64,000 nt of DNA from Lysobacteraceae bacterium (GTDB taxonomy: Bacteria > Pseudomonadota > Gammaproteobacteria > Xanthomonadales > Xanthomonadaceae), in the NCBI GenBank assembly GCA_004297225.1, contig SCUI01000008.1, positions 1 to 64,000 of the forward strand, given 5' to 3'. The notes under the pieces were generated by a model. That model was not told where the DNA came from and ran no database searches. It worked only from the letters and a program-made list of their open reading frames with translations. Of the stretch, positions 7,524 to 16,008 are shown piece after piece (within the stretch, counting starts at the first letter, position 1; every line of letters starts with the position of its first letter). A program made the translations under genes and the position numbers.

Positions 7524-7550
7524 GTCGCGGCTTGAGCCGCTCCCACAAGG
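7524..7550 (+). repeat. short palindromic repeat, GTGGGAGCGGC type, copy 1
   Basis: This 27-base unit contains the inverted repeat gcggc-ttga-gccgc (7527-7540) followed by tcccacaagg. It matches 57814-57840 at 26 of 27 positions and in the same orientation. The reverse strand reads as the ttgtgggagcggc-type palindrome common in intergenic DNA of pseudomonads and xanthomonads. It lies in the 48-base gap between nagZ and rlmD. Confidence 0.75.
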
Positions 7551-7559
7551 TGGCTTTGC

Positions 7560-8903
7560 TCAGCGGGTGAAGAGCGCGATCGATTCTACGTGCGCAGTAT
7601 GCGGGAACATGTCCATGACGCCGGCGGCCTGCAGGGTCCAGCCGCGTTCCTTGACCAGGTAGCCGGCGTCGCGGGCCAGCGAGCCGGGGTGGCAGCTGAC
7701 GTAGACGATGCGACCGATGCCCTCCAGCGGCAGCTGCTTGAGCACCTCGATCGCGCCCGAACGCGGCGGATCCAGCAGCAGCCGGCTGAAACCGGCGCGC
7801 ATCCACGGTTCGCCGCGCAGGTCCCTGGCCAGGTCGGCGGCGTGGACGCTGGCGTTGGCGAGGCCGTTGAGCGCGGCGTTGCCACGCGCGCGCCGCACCA
7901 GGCCAGCGTCGCCTTCCACGCCCACCACCTCGCCGGCAACGCGCGCCAGCGGCAGGGTGAAGTTGCCCAGGCCGCAGAACAGGTCGAGCACGCGGTCGCC
8001 GGGACCCACCTCGAGCAGTTCGATCGCGCGCGCGATCATGCGGCCGTTGAGCCCGGCGTTGACCTGGATGAAATCCAGCGGCTCGAAGCGCAGGGTGATG
8101 TCCCACTGCGGCAGGCGGAAGGCGAGTCGCGGCTCCGCCGGCCACAGCGCCTGCACCGAGTCGACGCCGCCCGGTTGCAGGAAGATCGCGAAGCGGTGCT
8201 CGCGGCCGAAGGCGAGCAGGCGTTCGCGGTCGGCATCGGAAAGCGGCTGCAGGTGCCGGAACACCAGGGCGACGCCGTCGAACTCGTCGGTGGCGTCGCC
8301 GGCGATGAATTCGATCTGCGGGATGTCGCGGCGCGCGTCCATCGAATCGACCAGCGCCGACAGCGCACCGATGCGCCCGCCGATCGCCGGCAGCACCGCA
8401 TGGCATTCGGAAATGTCGGCGACGAAACGCGGATCCTGTTCGCGGAAGCCGACCAGGGTCTTGCCCTTCTTCTCCACGCGCCGCACCGAGAAGCGACCCT
8501 TGCGGCGGTAGCCCCAGGCGCTGTCGACGAGCGGATCGAGCACCATGTTCGCGGCAACGTGGCCGATGCGCTCCAGGTTCTCCAGCAGCACGCGCTGCTT
8601 GGCGTGGATCTGCCTGGCCTCGTCCATGTGCTGCAACGCGCAACCGCCGCAGGTGCCGAAATGCGCGCAACGCGGATCCACCCGGTCGGGCGAGGCCTGC
8701 AACACCTCCAGCACCCGCGCCTCGTCGAAGCTGCGCTGGCGGCCGGTCTGCTGCACGCGCACGCGTTCGCCCGGCAGGCCGCCGGCGACGAACACCGCCT
8801 TGCCCGGCGACGCACCCGTATCCGGCCGGCGGGCGACGCCGCGGCCGTCGTGGCTCAGGTCGGTGATCTCGAGGTCGAACGGGGTCTGGTCTATGCGCGC
8901 CAA
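7560..8903 (-). CDS. rlmD: 23S rRNA (uracil-1939-C5)-methyltransferase RlmD
   Basis: The product (447 residues) shows a TRAM domain at the N-terminus (about 1-70: EITDLSHDGRGVARR, KAVFVAGGLPGERV), four Cys ligands for a 4Fe-4S cluster beginning at CAHFGTCGGCALQH, a SAM-binding motif VLDLFCGLGNFTLPLA, and the catalytic VSCHPGSLARD near the C-terminus. It methylates U1939 of 23S rRNA using SAM. The start codon is TTG at 8903. Position relative to the TRAM domain supports it, since no ATG occurs nearby. It stands alone between two short repeats. Confidence 0.92.
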   Translation of the reverse strand: MARIDQTPFDLEITDLSHDGRGVARRPDTGASPGKAVFVAGGLPGERVRVQQTGRQRSFDEARVLEVLQASPDRVDPRCAHFGTCGGCALQHMDEARQIHAKQRVLLENLERIGHVAANMVLDPLVDSAWGYRRKGRFSVRRVEKKGKTLVGFREQDPRFVADISECHAVLPAIGGRIGALSALVDSMDARRDIPQIEFIAGDATDEFDGVALVFRHLQPLSDADRERLLAFGREHRFAIFLQPGGVDSVQALWPAEPRLAFRLPQWDITLRFEPLDFIQVNAGLNGRMIARAIELLEVGPGDRVLDLFCGLGNFTLPLARVAGEVVGVEGDAGLVRRARGNAALNGLANASVHAADLARDLRGEPWMRAGFSRLLLDPPRSGAIEVLKQLPLEGIGRIVYVSCHPGSLARDAGYLVKERGWTLQAAGVMDMFPHTAHVESIALFTR

Positions 8904-8917
8904 ATCGAATTCCGGTT

Positions 8918-8940
8918 AGCCGACCATGGGTCGGCTCTAC
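8918..8940 (-). repeat. GTAG-headed REP palindrome (SMAG-like), copy 1
   Basis: On the minus strand this reads GTAG, then agccgacc-ca-tggtcggct, a near-perfect hairpin. The GTAG head and the GCCGACC/GGTCGGC arms match the SMAG/REP elements described in Stenotrophomonas. The TAG within the GTAG head is the stop codon of the YdbL-like gene (8937-8939). Related copies occur at 24502-24575. Confidence 0.75.
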
Positions 8941-9536
8941 TTCTGCTTCCAGGCCCCGCTGGTGTCCTGGTACCACCAGCCGGAACGGGCGCTTTCGATC
9001 CACTGCGCGGCGAACACGCGGCGGATCTGCGACTCCCATTCCGGATGGCCGTTGGCGACGGCAATCTCGCGGTAGACCGCCTTGCGGTCGCGGTTGTCGT
9101 CGGCCACCGCGTTGTTGACCACCACGCGGTCCTTCAGCTGCAACTTGGCCGCGTCGCGCACCACCACCATGCCGTCGTTGGTGAAGCCCAGCGCGCCGGA
9201 GTCGAAGGCCGGGCGGAGGATCGAATTGAAACGGGCTTCCATCCGCGACTGGATCGCCTGGATGGCCGGCGTGCGGATGTTGATGTCCGGTTGCGATTGC
9301 GCATGGGCGCTGCCGATGCCGACCAGCATCCACGGGTCGAAGGCGGGGCCGTGCGACCTGGGCTGCACGAAGGCCATGCCGCCGTCGTCGCCGGCCGGCG
9401 GGTTCTCGTCGATCACCTTCTCGACGAATTCGCGCGCGGCTTCCTTGGCCTCGGCGGCCGGGAAGTACACGTTGATGGTCACGCAGGCCGTCAGCACCAG
9501 CGCGCCGATGATGGGCAGTCCGAACCGGGATTTCAT
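8937..9536 (-). CDS. YdbL-family protein (DUF1318) with lipobox
   Basis: The product (199 residues) has a short N-terminal signal with LVLTAC, which fits a lipoprotein signal peptidase site at Cys18. It is followed at once by VTINVYFPAAEA, the conserved DUF1318/YdbL opening, and by a soluble domain ending in WWYQDTSGAWKQK. In E. coli, YdbL works with the small lipoprotein YnbE and with YdbH in lipid transport between the membranes. Here the gene starts 26 bases after the ydbH-like stop and no separate ynbE is present. I infer a periplasmic lipoprotein partner of the YdbH-like protein. The stop codon lies in a REP element. Confidence 0.8.
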   Translation of the reverse strand: MKSRFGLPIIGALVLTACVTINVYFPAAEAKEAAREFVEKVIDENPPAGDDGGMAFVQPRSHGPAFDPWMLVGIGSAHAQSQPDINIRTPAIQAIQSRMEARFNSILRPAFDSGALGFTNDGMVVVRDAAKLQLKDRVVVNNAVADDNRDRKAVYREIAVANGHPEWESQIRRVFAAQWIESARSGWWYQDTSGAWKQK

Positions 9537-9562
9537 GCTTGCTCTCCTTGACGCAGCGGGGG

Positions 9563-11674
9563 TCATTGTACGACCGGCTTGATGTTGCCCTTGCCGATCT
9601 CTGCAACGCGTTCCAGCAGGACCGGCCAGTCCACCAGCCGGTTGTATCCGACGACGCTCAGGTTCGGGATGCCGGCGCCACGGACGATGGTAAATCCGGG
9701 GCCTGAACCGGGGCTGGCGGGCGGCGCCACGTCCAGTCCGCCCATCAGGCAGACCGTGTTGCGCAGCTCGCACGAGATGCCGATCTCGCGATAGCCGAAG
9801 TCGTCGAAAAAGGCCAGCAGCCTGCCCTGCAGGCTGTTGACGAAGGAGGCGTCGCCGACGCTGGAAATGTTCTGGACGGCCCGCTGGCTGATGCGCTGGC
9901 GGACCCCGTCGCGGCGGGCGGCGGCCCGGTCGGTGTGCAGCTCGGCATCGAAGGCGGTCGCCGTCCAGTCGACCAGGCGCAGGCCGTCGACACGGCCGTC
10001 GAGCTTGCCGCTGATGCTGCCGAAATCGAACACGCCGGTGAGCGAGTACATGTCGATGTCGTCCAGCACCAGGTCCGCGCTGAGCGAGGGGGCGACGCCG
10101 AACGGTCGCTCCAGCGCCAGCTGCGAGACTTCCACCGTGCCGCCGAACAGCTGCATGCCCAGGCCGCCATCGAACACCAGGCGGCCGTCCTCGTAGCGCG
10201 CGCTGGGGATGTCGCCGCTGAGTTCGCCGGTGAACTCGGGCAGGTCCAGCGCCTTGGCGATCATGCCGATGTCGAGGCGGTCCAGGCCGAGGCTGAATTC
10301 CAGGCGCATCGGCGCGCCCGCCCTGGGTGGGCGGAATTCCAGGCCATCGAAGCGGATGCTGCCGCCGAAGGCGTCGAAGGCGACGGCTTCGCGCAGGTGC
10401 AGTTCGCCGTTGCCGCTGGCGAGCGGCAGGCTGGCGGCTTCGAAATCCAGGCCGTACACCTGGCCGCCACCCCAGCGCAGGTCGCTGGTCACGACCGCGC
10501 CGGCGGAAAGGCGCGGATGCCCGGCAAGGTCGTCGAAACGGAAGCGTCCCTTGGCGTCCACCAGGTCGATGTCGTGCAGGAGCGCGTCGGCCGATTGCAG
10601 GGCGCCATCGGCGACGTGCAGCGAGGCCTCCAGCGCGCCACTCATCTCCATGTCGGCCAGCCCCGCGAGGCCGAGCCAGCCGGACAGGTAGCGATCGCGC
10701 AGGGGCGCGACGTCCTCGCTGCGCAGGTCCACCTGCAACGACTGCAGGCTGGCGCCCGGGCCGATGCCGGCACTGCCGGTGGCGACCAGCACGTCGCCGT
10801 CGCGCCAGGCGAAACGCGGCAGGCGCCAGCCCTCGCCTGCGCTTTCCCCCTCCACTTCGAGCGTCACCGGGGATTCGGGCAAGGCTACGTAGGTGTTGCC
10901 GGCAAGGAATTCGCCGCCACGCAAGCGGCCGCTCACGTCGAAGCTGGAATTGCCGCCGCCGGTGCGGAAGCCGATGTCGAAATGGCCGTCGATGCCCTGC
11001 GCCGCGACGCTGGCGTCGGGCGTGTCGAGCGCGGCGTCGGCCACGTCGAGCCCGCCCTCGACCTGCAACGGTGCGTTGTCGGGTGCGCGGATGCGCAACC
11101 CGCCATCGAGCCGGCCGCCCTGCAGCTGGCCGTCGGGCCAGGCCTGGGCGAGCAGGGCTTGCGCCCATGCCAGCGGCACGCGGGTGAGGTCGATGCTGGT
11201 CAGTTCTGGAGTGGCGGCGTCGCGGCGCAGGTCGATGCGGGCCGCGCCGCGCGCGAGTTGCGCACGGGTGTGTTCGCTGCCCAGGTCGACGGCGAGGCGG
11301 AACGCGGGACCACCGCCGCTGCGCAGTTCGCCGTCGCATTGCCAGCGGTCGGCCTGCAGCCGACGCAACGGGCAGGACCAGCGCAGGTTGCGGTAGTGGT
11401 AGCCGAGGTCGACGGCGTCCACGCGTCCGGCGTCGAGCAGCAGCTGGCCGCTCGATGCGCCCGGCACCCAATGCAGGCGCACGCGCACGTCCTGCAGGGT
11501 GGCAACCGCGGTCTCCACCCGGTCGATGCGCGCGGTCGCCGTGCGCGGCTGCGCCTGCGCGCTGCCGGTAGCGCCAGGCCCCGCCAGCAGGCACGCGGCT
11601 AGGATCGCGCCAGCGACCAGCGGGCGGTTCCAGGGCTTGCGACTCGGCGGCAGGGCCAGCATGGAGGCGAGCAT
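9563..11674 (-). CDS. YdbH-family AsmA-like intermembrane transport protein
   Basis: The product has about 703 residues, with an N-terminal hydrophobic signal or anchor (PLVAGAILAACLLAGPG, about 18-34). A very long repetitive beta-rich body follows, with alternating patterns such as LDGGLRI, VEGGLDV, LSADLVLDDIDMY and GKLDGRVDGL typical of AsmA-like bridge proteins. The tail GFTIVRGAGIPNLSVVGYNRLVDWPVLLERV resembles YdbH. Such proteins span the periplasm and are thought to move phospholipids to the outer membrane, redundantly with TamB and YhdP. The downstream YdbL-like gene supports this. ATG at 11674 lies only 9 bases from the divergent regulator's start; ATG at 11662 is an alternative. Confidence 0.8.
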   Translation of the reverse strand: MLASMLALPPSRKPWNRPLVAGAILAACLLAGPGATGSAQAQPRTATARIDRVETAVATLQDVRVRLHWVPGASSGQLLLDAGRVDAVDLGYHYRNLRWSCPLRRLQADRWQCDGELRSGGGPAFRLAVDLGSEHTRAQLARGAARIDLRRDAATPELTSIDLTRVPLAWAQALLAQAWPDGQLQGGRLDGGLRIRAPDNAPLQVEGGLDVADAALDTPDASVAAQGIDGHFDIGFRTGGGNSSFDVSGRLRGGEFLAGNTYVALPESPVTLEVEGESAGEGWRLPRFAWRDGDVLVATGSAGIGPGASLQSLQVDLRSEDVAPLRDRYLSGWLGLAGLADMEMSGALEASLHVADGALQSADALLHDIDLVDAKGRFRFDDLAGHPRLSAGAVVTSDLRWGGGQVYGLDFEAASLPLASGNGELHLREAVAFDAFGGSIRFDGLEFRPPRAGAPMRLEFSLGLDRLDIGMIAKALDLPEFTGELSGDIPSARYEDGRLVFDGGLGMQLFGGTVEVSQLALERPFGVAPSLSADLVLDDIDMYSLTGVFDFGSISGKLDGRVDGLRLVDWTATAFDAELHTDRAAARRDGVRQRISQRAVQNISSVGDASFVNSLQGRLLAFFDDFGYREIGISCELRNTVCLMGGLDVAPPASPGSGPGFTIVRGAGIPNLSVVGYNRLVDWPVLLERVAEIGKGNIKPVVQ

Positions 11675-11683
11675 ACCGGGAGC

Positions 11684-12385
11684 ATGAATGCGCGCACGAT
11701 GAAATCCGGCCGGCCACGGATCCTGCTGGCCGAGGACGATACAGTCAGCCGTGCCTTCCTGGCCGAGGCAATGGGCGGGATCGCCGAGGTCACGGCGGTC
11801 GATGGTGCCGGCGGCGCGCTCGAGGCCGCGCGGCAGGGGCCCGGGTTCGCGTTGTGGCTGCTCGATGCGCACCTGCCCGACGGCGACGGCGTCGCCCTGT
11901 TGCGGGCGTTGCGGAAGCACGCGCCCGCGACGCCGGCGCTGGCGCATACCGCCGACCCCGATCCGGCGGTGGCAGGCGTGTTGCGCGCTGCCGGCTTCCG
12001 CGACGTGCTGCTGAAACCGATCGCGATCCCGGCGCTGCGCGAGGCGATCCGGGGCGCGCTGGGCCAGCCACCGCCGCGCAGCGTGGCCGAGGCGGCCGCG
12101 CCACCGTGGCAACCACGCTTGCAGCGGATGTTCATCGCGGAACTGCCGGGCCAGCGCGACGCCCTGTGTGCCGCGATCGGGCGTGGCGAATGCGAAACCG
12201 CGCAGTCGCTGCTGCATCGGCTTCGCGGTGCCTGCGCCACCGTGGGCGCGATCGAGCTCGATGCCGCGGTGCGCGCGTTGCAGGCCTCGCCGGGATCCGC
12301 GTCAGCCTGGCTCGCCTTCGACCGCGCCGTCGCCGCCGCGCTGCGCGTGGAGGATGCGGCCGAGGTCGGACAACAGGTCCCATGA
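11684..12385 (+). CDS. response regulator with C-terminal Hpt domain
   Basis: The 233-residue product has a receiver domain (about 12-128) with the acidic pair Asp18/Asp19, phosphoacceptor Asp61 in [11 protein letters not shown], Thr89 and Lys111. A C-terminal histidine phosphotransfer-like helix bundle follows (about 142-225) with LLHRLRGA, His178 being the likely phospho-site. There is no DNA-binding output domain, so it would pass phosphate within a phosphorelay; the cognate kinase is not in this window. ATG at 11699 (residue 6) is an alternative start. It is divergent from the ydbH-like gene with almost no spacer. Its last 84 bases overlap the 3' end of recO on the other strand. Confidence 0.75.
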   Translation: MNARTMKSGRPRILLAEDDTVSRAFLAEAMGGIAEVTAVDGAGGALEAARQGPGFALWLLDAHLPDGDGVALLRALRKHAPATPALAHTADPDPAVAGVLRAAGFRDVLLKPIAIPALREAIRGALGQPPPRSVAEAAAPPWQPRLQRMFIAELPGQRDALCAAIGRGECETAQSLLHRLRGACATVGAIELDAAVRALQASPGSASAWLAFDRAVAAALRVEDAAEVGQQVP

Positions 12386-13072
12386 CTTCAGCGGCCGGCC
12401 GCCGAGCTGGTGCGCGAGCACCGGGCGCAGCGCGCGTCGCAGGCCGGCCAGGTCGTCGGGTCCGGGCGGCGCCTCGCGCGCGGCCAGCGCGAGCAGCGCG
12501 CTGCCGGTGGCGGCGTGGCTGCGTTCGCCCTGGCCGCGATCGCTCAGCAGCCGGCGCGGGCCGTGCTCCGGATCGATCCGGTAGCGCGCCGCCGGATCGA
12601 TCGGCTCGCCGTCGCCGTCGCTGCTGAATTGGAAACCGACGCCGAGCGCCTCGAGCAGGTCGGCCTCGAACCGGCGCAGGGTCCAGGCCAGCGGTTCGCG
12701 CGCGCGCAGGCGTTCGCGCACCACCGCGTAGGCCTCGAACAACTCGGGCTGCGGATCGCCGCGCGGGGCCAGGCGCAGCACCAGTTCGTTGAGGTAGAAC
12801 GCGGCCAGCGTGGCTTCGCCATCGAGCAGCGGGGCGGCATCGAGCGCTTCGGCGTGGCGCAGTTGCGCCAGTTCGCCGCGTTGGGCGGCGTCCAGGCGGA
12901 CCAGTTGCAGCGGTTGCAGGGCGGCGCGCAGGACGTGCTTCTTCGGGCCCTGGACGCCGCGCGCGAGCAGGCCGATGCGGCCGTGGCCGGCGGTCAACGC
13001 TTCGACCAGCAGGCTGGTTTCGCGCCAGGGCCGCACGTGCAACACGAACGCCGGTTCGCCGGTGATCCTCAT
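12302..13072 (-). CDS. recO: DNA repair protein RecO
   Basis: The product (256 residues) has the RecO N-terminal OB fold ([34 protein letters not shown]) and helical C-terminal part ([30 protein letters not shown]). RecO loads RecA with RecF and RecR on gapped DNA. The usual zinc-finger cysteines are absent here, as in other gammaproteobacterial RecO proteins. ATG at 13072 starts exactly at the conserved N-terminus. It follows era after 147 bases that contain the inverted-repeat element at 13098-13192. The last 84 bases overlap the convergent regulator gene, giving a slightly long C-terminal tail. Confidence 0.9.
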   Translation of the reverse strand: MRITGEPAFVLHVRPWRETSLLVEALTAGHGRIGLLARGVQGPKKHVLRAALQPLQLVRLDAAQRGELAQLRHAEALDAAPLLDGEATLAAFYLNELVLRLAPRGDPQPELFEAYAVVRERLRAREPLAWTLRRFEADLLEALGVGFQFSSDGDGEPIDPAARYRIDPEHGPRRLLSDRGQGERSHAATGSALLALAAREAPPGPDDLAGLRRALRPVLAHQLGGRPLKSWDLLSDLGRILHAQRGGDGAVEGEPG

Positions 13073-13097
13073 GCTCCGATTGTCACCCTCCACGGCT

Positions 13098-13192
13098 CCG
13101 GGTGGGCCAGCCCTTTGGGCGAAATCAAGGAGGAGGCAGCCGCCGCCAGGCGGATGCCGGGGGACATTCGCCCAAAGGGCTGGCCCACCCGG
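13098..13192 (+). repeat. 95-nt inverted-repeat element with conserved core, copy A
   Basis: Arms at 13098-13122 and 13168-13192 are perfect 25-base reverse complements. The 45-base interior (13123-13167) begins aatcaaggaggagg and ends gggggacat, and can form an inner stem between ggca and tgcc with gccgcc facing ggcgg. Two related elements lie between tsf and pyrH. It sits between era and recO, so on the transcribed (minus) strand the core is read in reverse. There is no T-run, so it does not look like a terminator. The family is not one I recognise. Confidence 0.85.
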
Positions 13193-13219
13193 CAAGGAAC
13201 GCCGCCTGAAGCGATCGCG

Positions 13220-14140
13220 TCAGTCGTGATAGCCCAACGTGCGCAGGGCGGCTTCGTCGTCGGACCAGCCGGCGCGGACGCGGACGAAGGTCTCGAGGAA
13301 GACCTTGGCGCCGAACAGGCGCTCCATCTGCTCGCGCGCGCGGGTACCGATCTCGCGCAGGCGCGTGCCGCCCTTGCCGATCACGATCGCCTTCTGGCCA
13401 TCGCGCTCGACCCAGATGACCGCGCCGATCCGGTACATCGGACCATGCCGGCCAACTTCCTCGGCGAAGGTTTCCACTTCCACGGTGGTGGCGTAGGGCA
13501 GCTCGGCGCCGAGCTGGCGCATCAGCTGCTCGCGCAGCAGTTCGCCGGCGAGGAAGCGCTGGCTCTTGTCGGTGATCTCGTCCTCGCCATACAGCGGTGG
13601 CTGCTCGGGCAGCAGCGCGAGCAACGACTGCACCAGCGGTTCCAGACCCTTGCGTTTCAGTGCCGAGACCGGATGCACCGCGGCGAAGCTGCGGCCCTCG
13701 TTGGCCTGCGCCAGGAACGGCAACAACGCGGCCTTGTCCTTGAACTTGTCGACCTGGTTCACCACCAGCACCACCGGCACGCCGGCCTCGCGCAAGGCGT
13801 CGTAGGCCAGCGTGTCCTCCTCGTCCCAGCGTCCGGCCTCGACCACCAGCAACGCGGCATCCACGCCTTCCAGCGCGCCGCGCGCGGCACGGTTCATCCA
13901 GCGATGCATCGCCGAGGCCGAGGCCTTGCCCTGCTCGCGATGGATGCCCGGGGTGTCGACCAGCAGCAGCTGGCCTTCCGGGAAGGTGGCGATGCCGAGC
14001 AGGCGGTGGCGCGTCGTCTGCGGGCGGTTGGAGGTGATGCTGACCTTGGCCCCGACCAGGGCATTGACCAGGGTGGACTTGCCGACGTTGGGGCGGCCGA
14101 TGACGGCGACGGTGCCGGCGTGGTGGGGGGTGGAAGTCAT
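13220..14140 (-). CDS. era: GTPase Era
   Basis: The product (306 residues) has a G domain with G1 GRPNVGKS (15-22), a G3 DTPGIH motif, and G4 NQVD (a common variant of NKxD). A C-terminal KH domain contains the [13 protein letters not shown] loop, which binds the 3' end of 16S rRNA. Era assists 30S ribosome assembly at the membrane-cytoplasm interface. The start at 14140 overlaps the rnc stop by ATGA, as in the classic rnc-era pair, so translation is coupled. The length is normal for the family. Confidence 0.97.
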   Translation of the reverse strand: MTSTPHHAGTVAVIGRPNVGKSTLVNALVGAKVSITSNRPQTTRHRLLGIATFPEGQLLLVDTPGIHREQGKASASAMHRWMNRAARGALEGVDAALLVVEAGRWDEEDTLAYDALREAGVPVVLVVNQVDKFKDKAALLPFLAQANEGRSFAAVHPVSALKRKGLEPLVQSLLALLPEQPPLYGEDEITDKSQRFLAGELLREQLMRQLGAELPYATTVEVETFAEEVGRHGPMYRIGAVIWVERDGQKAIVIGKGGTRLREIGTRAREQMERLFGAKVFLETFVRVRAGWSDDEAALRTLGYHD

Positions 14141-14808
14141 GCGGGGAGCATACCGAGGACGGCCTCGGCGGCGCGTTGTTCGGCCGCGCGGCGGGAGCCG
14201 GCGTCGCCTTCGGCGGCCAGCGGCGGTTCGGCCAGGGTGCAGGCGACGTGGAAGGTCTTGTCGTGCTCGTCGCCGGTTTCCGAGAGCAGCGTGTACGTCG
14301 GCAGCGGCAGTTGCCGCGCCTGCAGCCACTCCTGCAGACGGGTCTTGGCATCCTTGCCGACCTGGTGCAGCGGCGGCAACGCCGACAGCAGCGGCTCGTA
14401 CAACGCCAGCACCGCATGGCGACAGACGTCGAAGCCGGCGTCGAGGTAGATCGCCGCGATCAACGCCTCGACGGCGTCGGCGAGGATCGAATCGCGACGA
14501 TGGCCGCCGGATTTCATTTCGCCCGGGCCAAGGATCAACAGCGCGCCCAGCTCCAGCCGGCGGGCGATGCCGGCAAGGGTGGATTCGCGCACCAGTTCGG
14601 CACGCGCGCGGGTCATCGCGCCTTCGTCGGCCTTGGGCCAGCGCGCGTACAACTGCTCGGCGATCGCCAGGTTCAGCAGCGCGTCGCCGAGGAACTCCAG
14701 CCGCTCGTTGTGCGGGCTACCTGCGCTGCGATGGGTGAACGCCTGCCGCAACAGCGCGGCGTCGGCGAAGCGGTGCCCCGCGAAGCTGTCGCGCGGCCCC
14801 TCGCCCAC
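14137..14808 (-). CDS. rnc: ribonuclease III
   Basis: The product (223 residues) has the RNase III signature [15 protein letters not shown] (35-49), with catalytic Glu38 and Asp42, and the second acidic pair Asp111 and Glu114 in [15 protein letters not shown]-terminal double-stranded RNA-binding domain (about 152-220) has the KTRLQEWLQ opening and an [14 protein letters not shown] final helix. It cleaves double-stranded RNA in rRNA precursors and in some mRNAs. Its first base follows the DUF4845 gene's stop directly and its stop overlaps era. The long perfect hairpin element downstream of era would be a natural substrate type if transcribed; that is inference. Confidence 0.97.
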   Translation of the reverse strand: MGEGPRDSFAGHRFADAALLRQAFTHRSAGSPHNERLEFLGDALLNLAIAEQLYARWPKADEGAMTRARAELVRESTLAGIARRLELGALLILGPGEMKSGGHRRDSILADAVEALIAAIYLDAGFDVCRHAVLALYEPLLSALPPLHQVGKDAKTRLQEWLQARQLPLPTYTLLSETGDEHDKTFHVACTLAEPPLAAEGDAGSRRAAEQRAAEAVLGMLPA

Positions 14809-15186
14809 TCAGTCCGGGCCCCGGTTGCTGAGCTGCTCGGAGGCGGCGAACTTGCCGACCACGTCGAGGTTGCCCATCAGCGGCTTGCGCACCTCGTAGT
14901 TGACGCTCATGTTCCAGCCGCCGTCGACGCGCTCGATCTTGACGTTTTCGGCCTTCACGTTCTCGGCGTAGCTGATGTAGAGGCGGCGGAAGAACAGGTC
15001 CTGGATCTTGGCCGGGTCGCGGTTGGCGATGCCGGGCTCCTGCTGCAGGCCCTTGAGCGCCTGCTTGACCGCGTAGTACTCCGAGTACATCGGCACCAGC
15101 TTCATCGCGACGTAGGCGAAGAAGCCCACCAGCGCCAGCACGATGATGAAGCCGATGAGGGTGATGCCGCCTTGCGTGCGCTTCAT
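14809..15186 (-). CDS. DUF4845 domain-containing membrane protein
   Basis: The product (125 residues) has a short basic N-terminus MKRTQGG, one transmembrane helix (about 8-28, pilin-like ITLIGFIIVLALVGFFAY) and a small periplasmic domain ending in SNRGPD. DUF4845 proteins are found between lepB and rnc in many beta- and gammaproteobacteria, exactly as here. The function is unknown, although the N-terminus resembles type IV pilin-like anchors. The stop codon directly abuts the rnc start. It follows lepB after 27 bases. Confidence 0.88.
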   Translation of the reverse strand: MKRTQGGITLIGFIIVLALVGFFAYVAMKLVPMYSEYYAVKQALKGLQQEPGIANRDPAKIQDLFFRRLYISYAENVKAENVKIERVDGGWNMSVNYEVRKPLMGNLDVVGKFAASEQLSNRGPD

Positions 15187-15213
15187 TGTCGTTCCCCTTC
15201 CCCGAGGTGTTGG

Positions 15214-16008
15214 CTATGGAATGCGCTTGCCGATGCGATCGAAGCCGACGCCGCCGTCCCAGTGCATCCACACCAGGAACGCCTTGCCGCGCAGGTTCTC
15301 CTCCGGCAGGAAGTGCATGCCTTCCGGCCAGAACCGGCTGTCCTCGCTATTATCACGATTGTCGCCCATGACGAAATAGTGGCCTTCGGGGACCACCCAC
15401 TCGCCTTCGCCCTGGATGAAGAACGGCACGTCGTCGCGCTCCAGCACCTGGTGCGGGCGCCCGGGGAGCTGTTCGACCAGCAACTGCGCGCCGGTGGCGT
15501 CGCTCCCCTGCCCCTTGCCGACATAGCGGCCGCGCGACTGGTACTGCAGCGGCTGCCCGTTCAGGTAAACGGTGTTGTCGCGATAGCCCACGGTGTCGCC
15601 GGGCAGGCCGATGACGCGCTTGATCCAGTCCTGCTCCGGGTGCATCGGCGGGTGGAACACGACCACGTCGCCGCGCCCGGGCTCGCCGATGTCCACCACC
15701 TTGTGGTTGTTGACCGGCAGCCGCAGGCCGTAGGCGAACTTGTTGACCAGGATGAAGTCGCCGACCTGGAGGGTCGGCATCATCGAGCTGGACGGGATGC
15801 GGAAGGGTTCGGCGACGAAGCTGCGCAGGCACAACACCACCGCGAGCACCGGGAAGAAGGCGCGCGAGTAGTCGACCAGCATCGGCTCCTTCGGCTCCAG
15901 GATGCCGGCGTGCTGTTCGCGGCGCTTGCGCAGCCACAACTTGTCGAGCAGCCAGACCAGGCCGGTGAGGAAGGTGAGCCCGACGAGGGCGATTTCGAAC
16001 CAGCGCAT
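15214..16008 (-). CDS. lepB: signal peptidase I
   Basis: The product (264 residues) has two N-terminal membrane segments (about 5-25 and 50-68). The catalytic serine is in IPSSSMMPTL (Ser75), the general base in DWIKRVIGLPGD (Lys130), and box E in MGDNRDNSEDSRFW. It cleaves signal peptides of exported proteins at the periplasmic face of the inner membrane. The start codon shares one base with the lepA stop (TGATG), so the genes are translationally coupled in the common lepA-lepB order. Confidence 0.97.
   Translation of the reverse strand: MRWFEIALVGLTFLTGLVWLLDKLWLRKRREQHAGILEPKEPMLVDYSRAFFPVLAVVLCLRSFVAEPFRIPSSSMMPTLQVGDFILVNKFAYGLRLPVNNHKVVDIGEPGRGDVVVFHPPMHPEQDWIKRVIGLPGDTVGYRDNTVYLNGQPLQYQSRGRYVGKGQGSDATGAQLLVEQLPGRPHQVLERDDVPFFIQGEGEWVVPEGHYFVMGDNRDNSEDSRFWPEGMHFLPEENLRGKAFLVWMHWDGGVGFDRIGKRIP

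Noticed and set aside
5941..9606. Open minus-strand frame of over 1200 codons
   Set aside because: It runs across hpt, nagZ and rlmD in mixed frames. Long open shadow frames are expected at this GC content; only its 5941-6516 part encodes a known protein.
13098..13192. Inverted-repeat element as a rho-independent terminator for era
   Set aside because: There is no T-run on either strand, the arms are far longer than terminator stems, and the core is conserved in unrelated places.
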